The position numbers and the translations under genes are program-made. Under the pieces are notes generated by a model, which saw only the letters and a list, made by a program, of their open reading frames with translations, did not search any database and had not been told where the DNA came from. 64,000 nucleotides of DNA from Hymenobacter yonginensis (GTDB lineage: Bacteria > Bacteroidota > Bacteroidia > Cytophagales > Hymenobacteraceae): the NCBI RefSeq assembly GCF_027625995.1, contig NZ_CP115396.1, forward strand, positions 1,240,001-1,304,000. The letters are read 5' to 3'. Position 1 is the first letter of the stretch. Each line of letters opens with the position of its first letter. This document shows positions 31,605 through 41,168 of this stretch, in pieces.

Positions 31605-33557
31605 TTATTTTACTATCGTGACGGTGCCGTGCTGCACTACGGTTTTGCCGGCGGCATCTACGGCTTCAAACCGCCAGACGTAGGCCCCCAGCACCGGCTG
31701 CTGGCCCCGGATGCGGCCGTCCCAGGCCTGGGTGCGGTCGGTGCCGCGGAAAACTTCTTGGCCGTTGCGGTCGACCACCGTGAAGGTATAGGAGCGCAGA
31801 AAACGGCCTTTCACTTCCAGCACATCGTTGAGGCCGTCGCCGTTGGGGGTGAAGGCCGTCGGCACGTAGGCTTCGAGGGGGCGCACCGCGCTGGCAATGT
31901 TGGAGTAGCTGGCGGTAGGCAGGCCCGCGCCCGTTACCTCCAGGCGGTAGCGCACGGCCTGCAGGTCGGTGGGGGGCAGCTGGTCGAGGTAGGTGCCGCG
32001 GGAGCTCACGGCGTAGCTGTTGCGCACCGTGTTGTCGGGGTTGAGCACCAGCAGGCGGTAGCGCACCGAATCGGTGGCGGCGGCGGGGGCGCCCCGCAGC
32101 CCCGACCACCGCAGCCGCACCGCCGAGTTGCGGGTGCCGGCCAGCTCGGCCGCCAGCACCGCCGGGCAGAAGGCCGCACTAGCCGCCGAGCGGTTGGCGC
32201 AGTCGTCCTCGAACCGCACCTGGTAGCACGGCGCCGAATCGGGGCTGTAGCTGGCCAGCGAATCGCGGAGCGTGCGGGCCGCCGTGGTGCCCAGCACAGT
32301 GTTGTTGCGCAGGTAGGTGAGCTGGCCGGTGCTGGGGAAGCGGGCCACACTAGCCGTTAGCACCACCCGGTTACGCTCATCGAAGGTCGCCAGCAGCCGG
32401 GGCGTGGCCGGCGCCTGCGTGGCCGTGGCCACCACCGATACAGCCTCCGAAACCGATGAAACCCCGCCCGCATAGCGCGCCGTGAGGCGGTAGGTGTAGC
32501 GGATGCCGCAGGCCACGGCCGTATCGGAGTAGGCGCGGGCGGCGGGCGGCGGGGCGGGCAGGGGCGTGCCGTTGCGTGTCAGCTCGTAGGTGGCAGGGTT
32601 GGGGCCGAGCTGCCAGGCCAGCTCGTTGCGGCGCTCAGCCGGCTGGACCGTCAGCGTGAGCGTGCTCACCGGCTCGGAAACAGCCTGGGCCTGCTGGCAG
32701 ATGTCGGTGCGGCGCAGGCGGTAGTAGCCGGGCCGGCCGGCCGGCACCGTGAAGCCGCTCAGACCGTTGGCCACCGCCCCAGGCACCGCCTGGAAGGTGG
32801 CTGGCGTAGCGAAATCGGCCTGCTCGACCGTGTAGGAATAGCCGGCTACCAGCGGCGCGGTTTCCAGCACTACTGAACTGTTCTGCACGCTCAGGCGCTG
32901 AATAATCAGCGGCCCCGGCGCGGCCAGCTGCGGCAGCGGCTGCGTGGCCGAGCGGGTGCACAGGTCGCTGTCGGAGTAGACGCCGGCCACCGTGACGGAC
33001 GTGGCGCCGGGCGGCACCGGAAACGTGCGCACCTGCCCGGGCTGGGCCGCAAACGTGCTGCTGCCAATCTGGACGGTGTAGCTGTTATAAGGAGCCCCGG
33101 GCAGCGTCACCTGCACAAAGCCCGGCGAGCAGGCCGCCACCGTGAAGGCCGGCATGGGATTGTCGTAGACCTCGAATACCCGGAAATAGATAGTGGAAAC
33201 CCCGCCACTCGACTGCGCCTGGCCGTTTTCGGTGACCGTGACGGGGCCGGCGGCCGTGGGCGTGTAAACGAAAGGCGACGGGCGCAGGCCGGGGCCGCAG
33301 GGGTTGGGGTAGGCGTTGGTGCCGGGCAGAACCTGGTAGAAATACACCAGCGGCGGCCGTCCCGAGCACAAGTCGAAGCGGACGGAGCGGCCCACGCACA
33401 GCTTTTCTACAACGCGGTTGGTTTGCACATCCACCGCCACGAAGGTGCAGGCGGGCGGATTCGGCGAGGAGGTGCAGGCCTGGGCCAGGGCAGGTGCGGC
33501 AGGGGCCAGCAGCATCCCCAGCAACAACCAGATGTAGAGAAACTTCACGGAACGCAT
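31605..33557 (-). CDS. Secreted multidomain protein with gliding-motility-type C-terminus
   Basis: 650 residues from the ATG at 33557 (MRSVKFLYIWLL), giving a signal peptide that ends at PALAQA. Several Ig/fibronectin-like modules follow: about 150-215 (FTVAACSPGFVQVTLPGAPYN), 240-325 and 330-425 (ERRNELAWQLGPNPATYEL), 430-550. A CHU_C domain starts near residue 570 with VPTAFTPNGDGLNDVLEVKG and VVDRNGQEVFRG and ends VQHGTVTIVK. Cys pairs (CTSSPNPPAC, CVGRSVRFDLC) suggest disulfides in the N-terminal module. A T9SS substrate by architecture; binding partner unknown. Confidence 0.85.
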   Translation of the reverse strand: MRSVKFLYIWLLLGMLLAPAAPALAQACTSSPNPPACTFVAVDVQTNRVVEKLCVGRSVRFDLCSGRPPLVYFYQVLPGTNAYPNPCGPGLRPSPFVYTPTAAGPVTVTENGQAQSSGGVSTIYFRVFEVYDNPMPAFTVAACSPGFVQVTLPGAPYNSYTVQIGSSTFAAQPGQVRTFPVPPGATSVTVAGVYSDSDLCTRSATQPLPQLAAPGPLIIQRLSVQNSSVVLETAPLVAGYSYTVEQADFATPATFQAVPGAVANGLSGFTVPAGRPGYYRLRRTDICQQAQAVSEPVSTLTLTVQPAERRNELAWQLGPNPATYELTRNGTPLPAPPPAARAYSDTAVACGIRYTYRLTARYAGGVSSVSEAVSVVATATQAPATPRLLATFDERNRVVLTASVARFPSTGQLTYLRNNTVLGTTAARTLRDSLASYSPDSAPCYQVRFEDDCANRSAASAAFCPAVLAAELAGTRNSAVRLRWSGLRGAPAAATDSVRYRLLVLNPDNTVRNSYAVSSRGTYLDQLPPTDLQAVRYRLEVTGAGLPTASYSNIASAVRPLEAYVPTAFTPNGDGLNDVLEVKGRFLRSYTFTVVDRNGQEVFRGTDRTQAWDGRIRGQQPVLGAYVWRFEAVDAAGKTVVQHGTVTIVK

Positions 33558-33686
33558 AAAATAGCAGCAGATGAAACGGAGCAAACCCCGGCCGGACGGT
33601 AACGCCAAGATACCCACAATCGGCATACGCCGCCGCCGTCGGCCTTCATGTCTAGGACCGGTGGCTGTGGCACAGCGCGCCGCCGC

Positions 33687-35183
33687 CTACTGCCACTGGT
33701 AGCTGCGCACGAAGTCGGCGGCGGCGTGCAGGTCGGAGTAGAGCACCCGGTCGTGGCTCACGAAAGACACTTTCTCGCGGAACGCGGCCACCACCTGCTC
33801 CAGCGCCTCCGAGGTGCGGGCGGGCCGCCGGAATTCCAAGGCCTGGGTGGCGTTCAACAGCTCGATGCCCAGCAGCTGCTCCACGTTCTGCACCACGCGC
33901 AGGGCCTTGGTGGCGGCGTTGGCGCCCATGCTCACGTGGTCTTCCTGGCCGTTGCTGCTCACTACACTGTCCACCGAGGCCGGGGTGCAGAGCTGCTTGT
34001 TCTGGCTCACGATGCCGGCGGCAGTGTACTGCGGAATCATCAGGCCCGAGTTCAGGCCGGGCTCGGCCACCAGAAACGGCGGCAGGCTGCGCTGCCCGCC
34101 AATAAGCTGGGTGGTGCGCTGCTGCGAAATGCTACCGATTTCGGCGGTGGCAATGGCCAGCATGTCCAGGGCCAGGGCCAGCGGCTGGCCGTGGAAATTG
34201 CCGCCGCTCAGGATGGCGTCGTCGGCCGGGAAGATGTTGGGGTTGTCGGTGACGGCGTTGCACTCGGTTTCCACGGTTTGCTGCACGTAGGCCACGGCGT
34301 CGCGGGAGGCGCCGTGCACCTGGGGCATGCACCGGAACGAGTAGGGGTCCTGCACGGCAGTTTTGGGCTGGCTTTGCAGCTCGGAGCCGGCCAGCAGCGC
34401 CCGCACGCGGCCCGCCACCGCCACCTGCCCGGCGTGGGGCCGCAGCTGGTGCAGGCGCGCATCAAACGGCTCCGGCAGCCCATCAAACGCCTCCAGCGAA
34501 AGCGCCCCGATGATGTCGGCGGCGGCCAGCAGGCGCTGCACCCGCAGCAGCCCGTGCACGGCGTAGGCCAGCATAAACTGGGTGCCGTTGAGCAGCGCCA
34601 GGCCTTCCTTGGCTTCCAGCGTGAGCGGCGCCCAGCTGAATAGGCTCATGGCGTCGGCCGCGGCCAGGCGGTAGCCTTCGTAGTTGACTTCGCCCAGCCC
34701 CAGCAGCGGCAGACACAGATGTGCCAGCGGGGCCAGGTCGCCGCTGGCTCCCAACGAGCCCTGCTGATACACCACCGGCAGCATGCCGCGGTTGTAGAAA
34801 TCGAGCAGGCGTTGGGCGGTGGCTACCTGCACCCCGCTGTGGCCGTAGCTCAGGCTCTGCACTTTCAGCAGCAGCATCAGGCGCACCAACTCGGCCGGCA
34901 CCTCCTCGCCCGTACCGCAGGCGTGCGACATCATCAGGTTCTGCTGTAGCTGCTGGCGCTGTCCGGCCACAATGGTTTGGTTGCAGAGTGCCCCGAAGCC
35001 GGTATTGATGCCGTACACCGGTGCGTCGGAGTGTTCCAGCCGGTCGTGCAGGTACTGGTGGCAGATGGCAATGCGCTGGCGAGCGTCGTCGCCTAAAACC
35101 ACGCGGGCTTTGGTGCGCAGCAGCTGGTCGAGGGTGGCGAGGTCGAGGTGGGTGGCGGGCGAAAGAACGTAGTCGTCGGGCAT
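33687..35183 (-). CDS. hutH: Histidine ammonia-lyase
   Basis: 498 residues, full length. It deaminates L-histidine to trans-urocanate. The MIO prosthetic group forms from A146-S147-G148 in GSLGASGDLAPLAH; YGINTGFG at 57-64 carries the catalytic Tyr. Other family segments: NGTQFMLAYAVHGL, QDPYSFRCMPQVHGASRD, LSGGNFHGQPLALALD, SSNGQEDHVSMGANAA. No other hut genes are in the window. hisS lies upstream on the same strand but is separated by a terminator. Tyrosine ammonia-lyase is the alternative; the motif pattern favours HutH. Confidence 0.9.
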   Translation of the reverse strand: MPDDYVLSPATHLDLATLDQLLRTKARVVLGDDARQRIAICHQYLHDRLEHSDAPVYGINTGFGALCNQTIVAGQRQQLQQNLMMSHACGTGEEVPAELVRLMLLLKVQSLSYGHSGVQVATAQRLLDFYNRGMLPVVYQQGSLGASGDLAPLAHLCLPLLGLGEVNYEGYRLAAADAMSLFSWAPLTLEAKEGLALLNGTQFMLAYAVHGLLRVQRLLAAADIIGALSLEAFDGLPEPFDARLHQLRPHAGQVAVAGRVRALLAGSELQSQPKTAVQDPYSFRCMPQVHGASRDAVAYVQQTVETECNAVTDNPNIFPADDAILSGGNFHGQPLALALDMLAIATAEIGSISQQRTTQLIGGQRSLPPFLVAEPGLNSGLMIPQYTAAGIVSQNKQLCTPASVDSVVSSNGQEDHVSMGANAATKALRVVQNVEQLLGIELLNATQALEFRRPARTSEALEQVVAAFREKVSFVSHDRVLYSDLHAAADFVRSYQWQ

Positions 35184-35253
35184 GATGGGCGGCGAAAAGC
35201 AGCGGGTGGGCTGGGGTGGAAAGTAAAAGTGAGGTTTTCCCGCGCAACAAAAA

Positions 35254-35285
35254 AGCCCGCCATGCCGGGCGGGGCATGACGGGCT
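35254..35285 (-). terminator. Terminator between hisS and hutH
   Basis: 13-base arms (35254-35266 and 35273-35285, one mismatch), followed on the minus strand by a run of T (TTTTTTG). Ends the hisS transcript before hutH. Confidence 0.75.
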
Positions 35286-35315
35286 CTGGTTTGGACGATG
35301 CTCCGGCCGCCCCGG

Positions 35316-36719
35316 CTACTGCGCCAGCTCGACCAGCACGTCGGCCAGCGAAACGGTGCGCTCCTCGCCGCTGGCCAGGGTTTTGAGCTTGAACAGGCCG
35401 GCGGCGCGCTCCTCAGGACCCTGGATGAGCACGTAGGGAATGCCCTTGGCATCAGCAAACTTGAACTGCTTGCCCAGCTTGCCGGCCTCCGGAAACAACT
35501 CACTGGCCACGCCGGCCTCGCGCAACTGGCGCAGCACCGGCAGCATAGCCAGCTCGCCTTCGGCGTCGAAGTTGGTGAGCAGGCAGCGGGTAGTGGTAGC
35601 CACGGCTTCCGGGAACAGCTTTAGCTCCTCCAAGCAGTCGTAGAGGCGGTCGACGCCGAACGAGAAGCCCACGCCCGACACGCCTGGCAGCCCGAAGGCC
35701 CCGGTGAGGTTGTCGTAGCGGCCGCCGCCGCTCACGCTGCCCATGTTCACGTTGTTGATCTTGATTTCGAAGATGCAGCCCGTGTAGTAGCTCAGGCCGC
35801 GGGCCAGCGTCACGTCGAACGCCAGGTTATCCCACTTCTCGAAGCCGAAGCCGCGCAGGTAGTCCAGCACGCGCTTCAGGTCCTGCAGGCCTTTGTAGCC
35901 GTCGGCGGTGGCGTTATCGGGGGCCACGCCGGCCGTCACGAAGCCGGCCAGCAGGCGCTCCAGTTTCTCCTCGAAGCTGCCTTCCACGCCCAGCAAATCA
36001 AACAGCCGCTCAATAGCCGCCGCCGAGAAGCCACGCTCCGCCAGCTCCTTTTCCACGCCTTCGCGCCCGATCTTGTCGAGCTTGTCGATGGCCACGAACA
36101 GGTCGGTTTCGGTGCCCTCGCCGCCCAGTGCCTGGTAGAAAGCGCCCAGCACGCGGCGGTGGTTGATTTTGATGGTGTGGTCGGTGAGGCCCAGCGTGGT
36201 CAGCACCTCGCTCATCATCAGCACGATTTCGGCTTCGCAGAGCAGCGAGTCGGTGCCCACCACGTCGGCGTCGCACTGATAAAACTCGCGGTAGCGGCCG
36301 CGCTGGGGCCGGTCGGCGCGCCACACGGGCTGGATCTGGTAGCGCTTGAACGGGAACGTGAGCGTGCCGCGGTTCATCACCACGTAGCGCGCGAAAGGCA
36401 CCGTGAGGTCGTAGCGCAGGCCTTTTTCGGCCACTTTGGGCAGCAGACGCTTGCTGCGGTTGTCGGCCCCAAGGTCGTCGGGCGTCACGTCCTTGGCGAA
36501 GTCGCCGGAGTTCAGGACTTTAAACAGCAACTGGTCGCCTTCGTCGCCGTACTTGCCGGTCAGCACCGACAGATTCTCCAGGGTCGGGGTTTCGAGCGGG
36601 GCGTAGCCGAACTTCTCGAACACGCGGCGAATAACGCCGAAAATATAGTTGCGGCGGGCCACCACGGCCGGGCCAAAGTCGCGGGTGCCGCGCGGGATGC
36701 TGGGTTTTTGAACGCTCAT
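35316..36719 (-). CDS. hisS: Histidine--tRNA ligase
   Basis: 467 residues. Class II synthetase: motif 1 region PRGTRDFGPAVVARRNYIFG; motif 2 RADRPQRGRYREFYQCDADVVG near residue 125; the histidine-binding LARGLSYYTGCIFEI; motif 3 GVGFSFGVDRLYDCLEEL. The C-terminal anticodon-binding domain starts near 370 (RCLLTNFDAEGELAMLPVLRQL). Slightly longer than the E. coli enzyme (424), as in other Bacteroidota. The start at 36719 is well conserved (MSVQKPSIPRGTRD). Confidence 0.97.
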   Translation of the reverse strand: MSVQKPSIPRGTRDFGPAVVARRNYIFGVIRRVFEKFGYAPLETPTLENLSVLTGKYGDEGDQLLFKVLNSGDFAKDVTPDDLGADNRSKRLLPKVAEKGLRYDLTVPFARYVVMNRGTLTFPFKRYQIQPVWRADRPQRGRYREFYQCDADVVGTDSLLCEAEIVLMMSEVLTTLGLTDHTIKINHRRVLGAFYQALGGEGTETDLFVAIDKLDKIGREGVEKELAERGFSAAAIERLFDLLGVEGSFEEKLERLLAGFVTAGVAPDNATADGYKGLQDLKRVLDYLRGFGFEKWDNLAFDVTLARGLSYYTGCIFEIKINNVNMGSVSGGGRYDNLTGAFGLPGVSGVGFSFGVDRLYDCLEELKLFPEAVATTTRCLLTNFDAEGELAMLPVLRQLREAGVASELFPEAGKLGKQFKFADAKGIPYVLIQGPEERAAGLFKLKTLASGEERTVSLADVLVELAQ

Positions 36720-36768
36720 CAGGAACTGTGCGGATTGATGGCGCGAAGGTAAGCAAACGCGCGGCCGC

Positions 36769-37464
36769 TTAGCGCGCCCGCCGCGCCTGCACCAGCACCG
36801 GCGCCGCCAGCGGCGACTTCAGCGGCACCCGCAGCCCGGCCCGGCGCAGGGTGCGCACGGTCCAGTCGTTGCAGGTGCGCAGGGCGTGGTAGCGGCCGGT
36901 GGCCCGGAAGAAAAAGTCGGTAGGCGTGTAGCCGGCAGCGTTGCGCAGCTGGTAGTGCTGCAGGCTATCGGCCTGAAACGAGGCGGCCACCTGAGCGGCC
37001 AGCGCCTGGTATTGTGCCACCGAAATGCGCAGCGGCACCACGTGGGAGCCGGCCACCGGGGCCTGGCGCAGAAACCGCACGTGCATGAGCGTGGGTTCCG
37101 GCACCACGGCCCGCAGCACTACGCCGGGGCCCGGCAGCTGGTGGCCGTAAGAAGCCAAATAGAATCCTTCGCTGCCCCAGCCGAACGCGGCGTAGGGGTA
37201 GCTGCCGAACCGGGCCCGCAGCGTGGAATCGGGCAGGTGGGGCAGCCAGCTGATGCCGGTGCGCGGCTCCTGCAGCGGCAGCACCACGTCGGTGTGGGTG
37301 CCGTTGGATACCACGAACACGGGCACGCCGTCGGGCGTCTGCCGGAACCGGCGGTTGACGGGCAGCAGGGCGCCGGTCATCAGCAACAGGATAAAAGCGG
37401 TAAAGGCGGCCGACATAGCCCGCAAGTTCGGCGGTGGCCCGGGATTTACCGCGTCTTCCTGCAT
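36769..37464 (-). CDS. TIGR02117/DUF2459 family protein
   Basis: 231 residues if started at 37464 (MQEDAVNPG); ATG at 37416 (MSAAFTAFILLLMTGALL) is equally possible and places the single N-terminal membrane helix at the very start. The conserved parts are VFVVSNGTHTDVVLPL, WLPHLPDSTLRARFGSYPYAAFGWGSEGFYL and LRTCNDWTVRTLRRAGLRVPLKSPL. These His/Asp and Cys-Asn residues recall NlpC/P60-like or permuted papain folds, but the family's activity is not established. Probably inner-membrane anchored facing the periplasm. Confidence 0.8.
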   Translation of the reverse strand: MQEDAVNPGPPPNLRAMSAAFTAFILLLMTGALLPVNRRFRQTPDGVPVFVVSNGTHTDVVLPLQEPRTGISWLPHLPDSTLRARFGSYPYAAFGWGSEGFYLASYGHQLPGPGVVLRAVVPEPTLMHVRFLRQAPVAGSHVVPLRISVAQYQALAAQVAASFQADSLQHYQLRNAAGYTPTDFFFRATGRYHALRTCNDWTVRTLRRAGLRVPLKSPLAAPVLVQARRAR

Positions 37465-37615
37465 GCACCGACCATGAGTCCTGGTCAGCGCCGCATCATA
37501 CCAATGGCACCACTGCTCCGTAAGCCGTGGTGCCACGTGTCAAAAGGTACTATAGCTATAGCTAATTACCGTGGTTCATCGTCTCCGTGGAGCTAGTATA
37601 GCTGTTTTTTGATGG

Positions 37616-38062
37616 CTAGGAGCCCAAGCGCTGCGCCGGCACGTTGGTTGGCTGGGTACTGCTGCGCTGGGCCACGGCCTGGCGGGTACCCACTACAACC
37701 GGCTGCCCCGGCAACGACTGCAGCGTGAGCGTGCCCAGCTGCTGGCGGTTGTGCAGGGGGCGGAACGCTACCGTAGGCTGCAGGGGCTGGTAGCCAAGCG
37801 CCGTCGATTGCACGATGTAGCGGCCCAGTGGCAGGTAGTGGAACTTGAAGTTGCCGTTGGCGTCGGTGGTGCCGGCGGCGGCCAGCTGGTGGTTGTCGGC
37901 GCGCAGCACTACCACGCTGGTGTACGGAATGGGCTCCTGGGTGTCGCCGTCGCGGAGACTGCCGCTGACGGTGCCGTGGCCCAGCACCTGGGCCGAAAGC
38001 TGCAGTACAGCCAGCGAAGAAATGAAGCCAAGAAGGGTGCGATTCAAAAAGGACGTTTTCAT
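37616..38062 (-). CDS. Stand-alone carboxypeptidase-regulatory-like domain protein (receptor N-terminus without barrel)
   Basis: 148 residues: signal peptide (FISSLAVLQLSAQ), then one CarboxypepD_reg domain, GTVSGSLRDGDTQEPIPYTSV, GNFKFHYLPLGRYIVQSTALGYQ, and a Pro/Gln/Ser-rich tail ending PAQRLGS. It closely resembles residues 30-140 of the TonB-dependent receptor encoded next door (GAVSGTLLDQTSGQPLPFANV, GTFELASLGLGSYLLKASAIGYQ) but lacks plug and barrel. Either a truncated duplicate or a functional soluble domain. The signal peptide and intact frame suggest it is still expressed. Confidence 0.7.
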   Translation of the reverse strand: MKTSFLNRTLLGFISSLAVLQLSAQVLGHGTVSGSLRDGDTQEPIPYTSVVVLRADNHQLAAAGTTDANGNFKFHYLPLGRYIVQSTALGYQPLQPTVAFRPLHNRQQLGTLTLQSLPGQPVVVGTRQAVAQRSSTQPTNVPAQRLGS

Positions 38063-38399
38063 GATGCTCAGAAAGATTGGAATGAGAAGGCAAGGCGCTG
38101 CCCGTCAGTCGGCCCCAACGGGCCGGCGAAAACCGGGAGCAAGTGAGAAAAGCAGGTGGAACACCCGGCGCGCTATGGGCGCAGGCCAGGACCAGACCCC
38201 GCCACCCAAATTGGCGGGACAACAGCGGCAGGAAACGAAAACGGGGTCCGGCCGGGAGTAGGTGTTAGTTGTATGCGAAGCAGCTGATCTTCTGGTTGAT
38301 AGATGGTAAGTGTTTGGGGAAGGATGCCTGAACGGGGAAGGAAATTTTCAGGCATTTGCCAGAGCAGCGCGCCGACCCAAATCAACGGGGAAGTGAAGG
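38063..38399. other. Intergenic stretch, no gene supported
   Basis: 337 bases between the two receptor-related genes. The only structure is a 9-bp hairpin (38324-38332 with 38347-38355), a weak candidate terminator for the receptor gene. Short open frames here are continuations of shadows. Confidence 0.5.
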
Positions 38400-40877
38400 C
38401 TAGCCGCCGAAGCCGCCGCCACCGCCTTTGGGCGCGCCATCGATGCGGCCGGCTTTGGCTTTGGAGGCGCCTACGTACCAGGTGAAGCCCAGCCAGCCCA
38501 CCCGCGTTTCGGGCTTGGTGTAGAGGCTGGCTGTGAGGTCGGGCGAATCGACAATGGAGCGGCGCACCTGTGTGTTCAGCACATCGGACACGCGCAGGGT
38601 GAGGGCGGCGCGGTTCTGCCACAGACGCTGGCGCAGGGCCACATCAATGCCCCCGTAGGCCAGGCGGCGGCCCTGGGCCGTGAGGATGGCCGAGTTGTAC
38701 TGGCCGGTTAGCTGCACATCCAGGGTAGGCGTGGGCGTGAAGTTCTGGTTCAGGCGCACGTTGCCGGCCAACGCGCGGCGGTCCACGGTGTTTTCGGCGT
38801 TGGTCTGGAACTGGGTGCGGTACAGCGAGCCGCTGGCCTGCACGCGCCACCAGGCCGTGAGGGGCTGGGCCCAGGTCATCTCCAGGCCCACGTTGGCGGT
38901 GGTGCCGGCGTTGCGGTAGGTTTCCACCAGCACCAGTCCGGCGGCAGGGTTGAGGTTGGTAGCCAGCGTATCCACGTTGCGCAGGCGCTGGATGGCGTTG
39001 CTGGTGAAGCGGCCGAACAGGGTGGTGGTAATTTCGGCCCCGCCGGGCAGGCTCAGCTGGTGGCCTACTTCCAGGTTCTGGCTGAACTCAGCGCGCAGTG
39101 CGGGGTTGCCGAGGCGGTAGAAGCGCGGATCCTGGTACAGCGGCACGGCCAACTGCTGCATGAAATCGGGGCGGTTGAGGCGGCGGGCGTAGCTGAAGGA
39201 AAGCTGCTGCGGCTGCGCGCCGCCCTTGGTAGAATCGGCCCGGCCCATGCCCCGGCTGATGCTGGCGGTGGGGAACAGGCCCAGGTAATCGAGCTGAAAC
39301 TTGCCCTGGCCGCCGTTTACGGCCCCGTTGGTGTTGGTGTACTCGGTGCGCAAACCGGCCTGGGCGTTCCAGCCGTTCCAGCCGCGCTGGAAGTTGGCGT
39401 AGGCGGCCGGCACGGTTTCGCGGAAGTCGTAGGCCAGGGAGCGGGCCGGGTCGCGGACGTACTGGCCGGGGGCGTCGGGCTGGAGGGCAAACAGGTCGGC
39501 AATGCCGTTGCTGCGCTGCTGCTGCACTTTCAGGCCGGTTTCCAGCTTGCCCTTGTTGCCGGCCAGCGGGTGGGTGTAGTCGATCTGGGCGAAATAGATG
39601 CGGGCCTGCACATCCATCTGCTGCCGCCAGCCGCTGAGGGCGCCGGCTTCCAGCGTCTGGGTCACGGGCACCTTGGCGTCTATCAGCACCGCGCCGCCCA
39701 CGGCCGTCAGCTCGCGGCCTTTGTGGGCTTCCCAGGTGCGGCGGTAGCTGCCCACGTTTTCCAGTATGCGCACATCCACGTTTAGCTCCTGCTGGCCCAG
39801 TTGGGTAGTGGTGGGCTGGCCGGCCCGCTCGGTGCTGAGGCGCTGGAAGCCCAGGTCCTGCTCGTGCTGCCAGGTGGGCGCAACGCTCAAACTCAGGCTT
39901 TGCTCAGGCGTCAGCTCGTAATCCAAGCCGAGGCGCAGGGAGTGGGAGTCGTTCCGCTCCCGGCCGGTGCCGTCTTGGCGGGTGGTCACGTCGCCGGAGG
40001 TCTGGCGGTTGTTGGTGCGGTTGCGGTAGTGCTCATCCTGGCGGTCGTAGCTCGCGCTCAGGTTGCTCTTGCCTTGGTGCCGGTTCAGGCTGAGGCTGGC
40101 GTTATACTTGTCGCCGGTGCCGCCCAGCAGGCTGGCCTGGCCGTTTACGCCGTTTTTGGTCTGCTTTTTCAGAATCACGTTCAGCACGGCCGTACCCTGG
40201 GCGTCGTACTTGGCCGAGGGGTTGGTAATCACCTCGATACGCGAAATGCGGGAAGCCGGAATCTGGTCGAGGCGCAGGCCGGGGCCGCCGTTGCTACCGC
40301 CCGAGGGCTTGCCGTCGATAAGAATCGTCAGGTTGGCCGAGCCGCGCAGGCTCACTGCGCCGTTGGCATCCACGGCCACCGAGGGCACGTTGCGCAGCAC
40401 GTCGGTAGCCATGCCGCCCACGCTGGCCAGGTCTTTTTCCACGTTGATAACGCGCTTGCCGGGCTCATTTTCAATGGTGGCCCGCTCGCCGGTTACCGTC
40501 ACGCCCTTGAGCTGGGTGGCGGTCGGAACCAGTTTCAGAGTTCCCAGCCGGACGCTGGGCGCCGTACTGCTCAGCGCCACTTTCCGGCGAAATCCCTGGT
40601 AGCCAATGGCCGAAGCCTTCAGCAGATAAGAGCCCAGCCCCAGCGAAGCCAGCTCGAAGGTGCCGTTTTCGCCGGTTTGGGTGCCGCTCACAAACGTGGA
40701 ATCCTGGGCCCGGAGTACCACCACGTTGGCGAAAGGCAGCGGCTGCCCGCTGGTTTGGTCGAGGAGGGTGCCGGAAACCGCGCCGGTTGGCTGTTGGGCT
40801 GCTGCGGTCAGCGGAGCGAGCATAGCGAGGAACCCCAGGCCTTTGAGGGCCTGGCTGAAAGACGTAGAGGAAGTCAT
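38400..40877 (-). CDS. TonB-dependent outer-membrane receptor with N-terminal carboxypeptidase-like domain
   Basis: 825 residues from the ATG at 40877; the open frame continues to 41027 but the signal peptide (FLAMLAPLTAAAQQ) follows the internal ATG. Order: CarboxypepD_reg domain at 30-120; plug domain at about 125-230 (KRVINVEKDLASVGGMATDVLRNVPSVAVDANGAVSLRGS, described by position, with LTILIDGKPSG); then a barrel of the 'outer membrane beta-barrel family' type (TTLFGRFTSNAIQRL, YARRLNRPDFMQQL). The C-terminus is Gly-rich (APKGGGGGFGG), unusual for a barrel, which normally ends in an aromatic residue. Substrate unknown; no SusD partner, so not a classical glycan-uptake pair. Confidence 0.85.
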   Translation of the reverse strand: MTSSTSFSQALKGLGFLAMLAPLTAAAQQPTGAVSGTLLDQTSGQPLPFANVVVLRAQDSTFVSGTQTGENGTFELASLGLGSYLLKASAIGYQGFRRKVALSSTAPSVRLGTLKLVPTATQLKGVTVTGERATIENEPGKRVINVEKDLASVGGMATDVLRNVPSVAVDANGAVSLRGSANLTILIDGKPSGGSNGGPGLRLDQIPASRISRIEVITNPSAKYDAQGTAVLNVILKKQTKNGVNGQASLLGGTGDKYNASLSLNRHQGKSNLSASYDRQDEHYRNRTNNRQTSGDVTTRQDGTGRERNDSHSLRLGLDYELTPEQSLSLSVAPTWQHEQDLGFQRLSTERAGQPTTTQLGQQELNVDVRILENVGSYRRTWEAHKGRELTAVGGAVLIDAKVPVTQTLEAGALSGWRQQMDVQARIYFAQIDYTHPLAGNKGKLETGLKVQQQRSNGIADLFALQPDAPGQYVRDPARSLAYDFRETVPAAYANFQRGWNGWNAQAGLRTEYTNTNGAVNGGQGKFQLDYLGLFPTASISRGMGRADSTKGGAQPQQLSFSYARRLNRPDFMQQLAVPLYQDPRFYRLGNPALRAEFSQNLEVGHQLSLPGGAEITTTLFGRFTSNAIQRLRNVDTLATNLNPAAGLVLVETYRNAGTTANVGLEMTWAQPLTAWWRVQASGSLYRTQFQTNAENTVDRRALAGNVRLNQNFTPTPTLDVQLTGQYNSAILTAQGRRLAYGGIDVALRQRLWQNRAALTLRVSDVLNTQVRRSIVDSPDLTASLYTKPETRVGWLGFTWYVGASKAKAGRIDGAPKGGGGGFGG

Positions 40878-41168
40878 GGGGAGTGGTGAGTTGAAAAACA
40901 AACCAGGCAAAGGGGTGCCGTTCCAGGCGGCCGCGGTTCCGCTGGGAGGCTGTTTGCCCGTGACAAAGGCACGAAAAAGAGGGGCCACGCTCAGGACATA
41001 CCTGAGGTGCCAGAGAAGCCAAAACACGCGGACAGCAGCCGGAAACGAGGTTTTCGAGCGAACTGCCTACTGCCGGCCCGATTGGCGCGGAGGTGTCTGG
41101 CGGTGGCCGCGGGTGGGCTCCGGTTCAGGAGCAGCACAGGCAGCTGAGAGATTTGCTACTTAATGATC

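Noticed and set aside
33687-36719. hisS and hutH as one histidine-linked operon
   Set aside because: A good terminator lies between them, and no other hut genes are present; adjacency looks coincidental.
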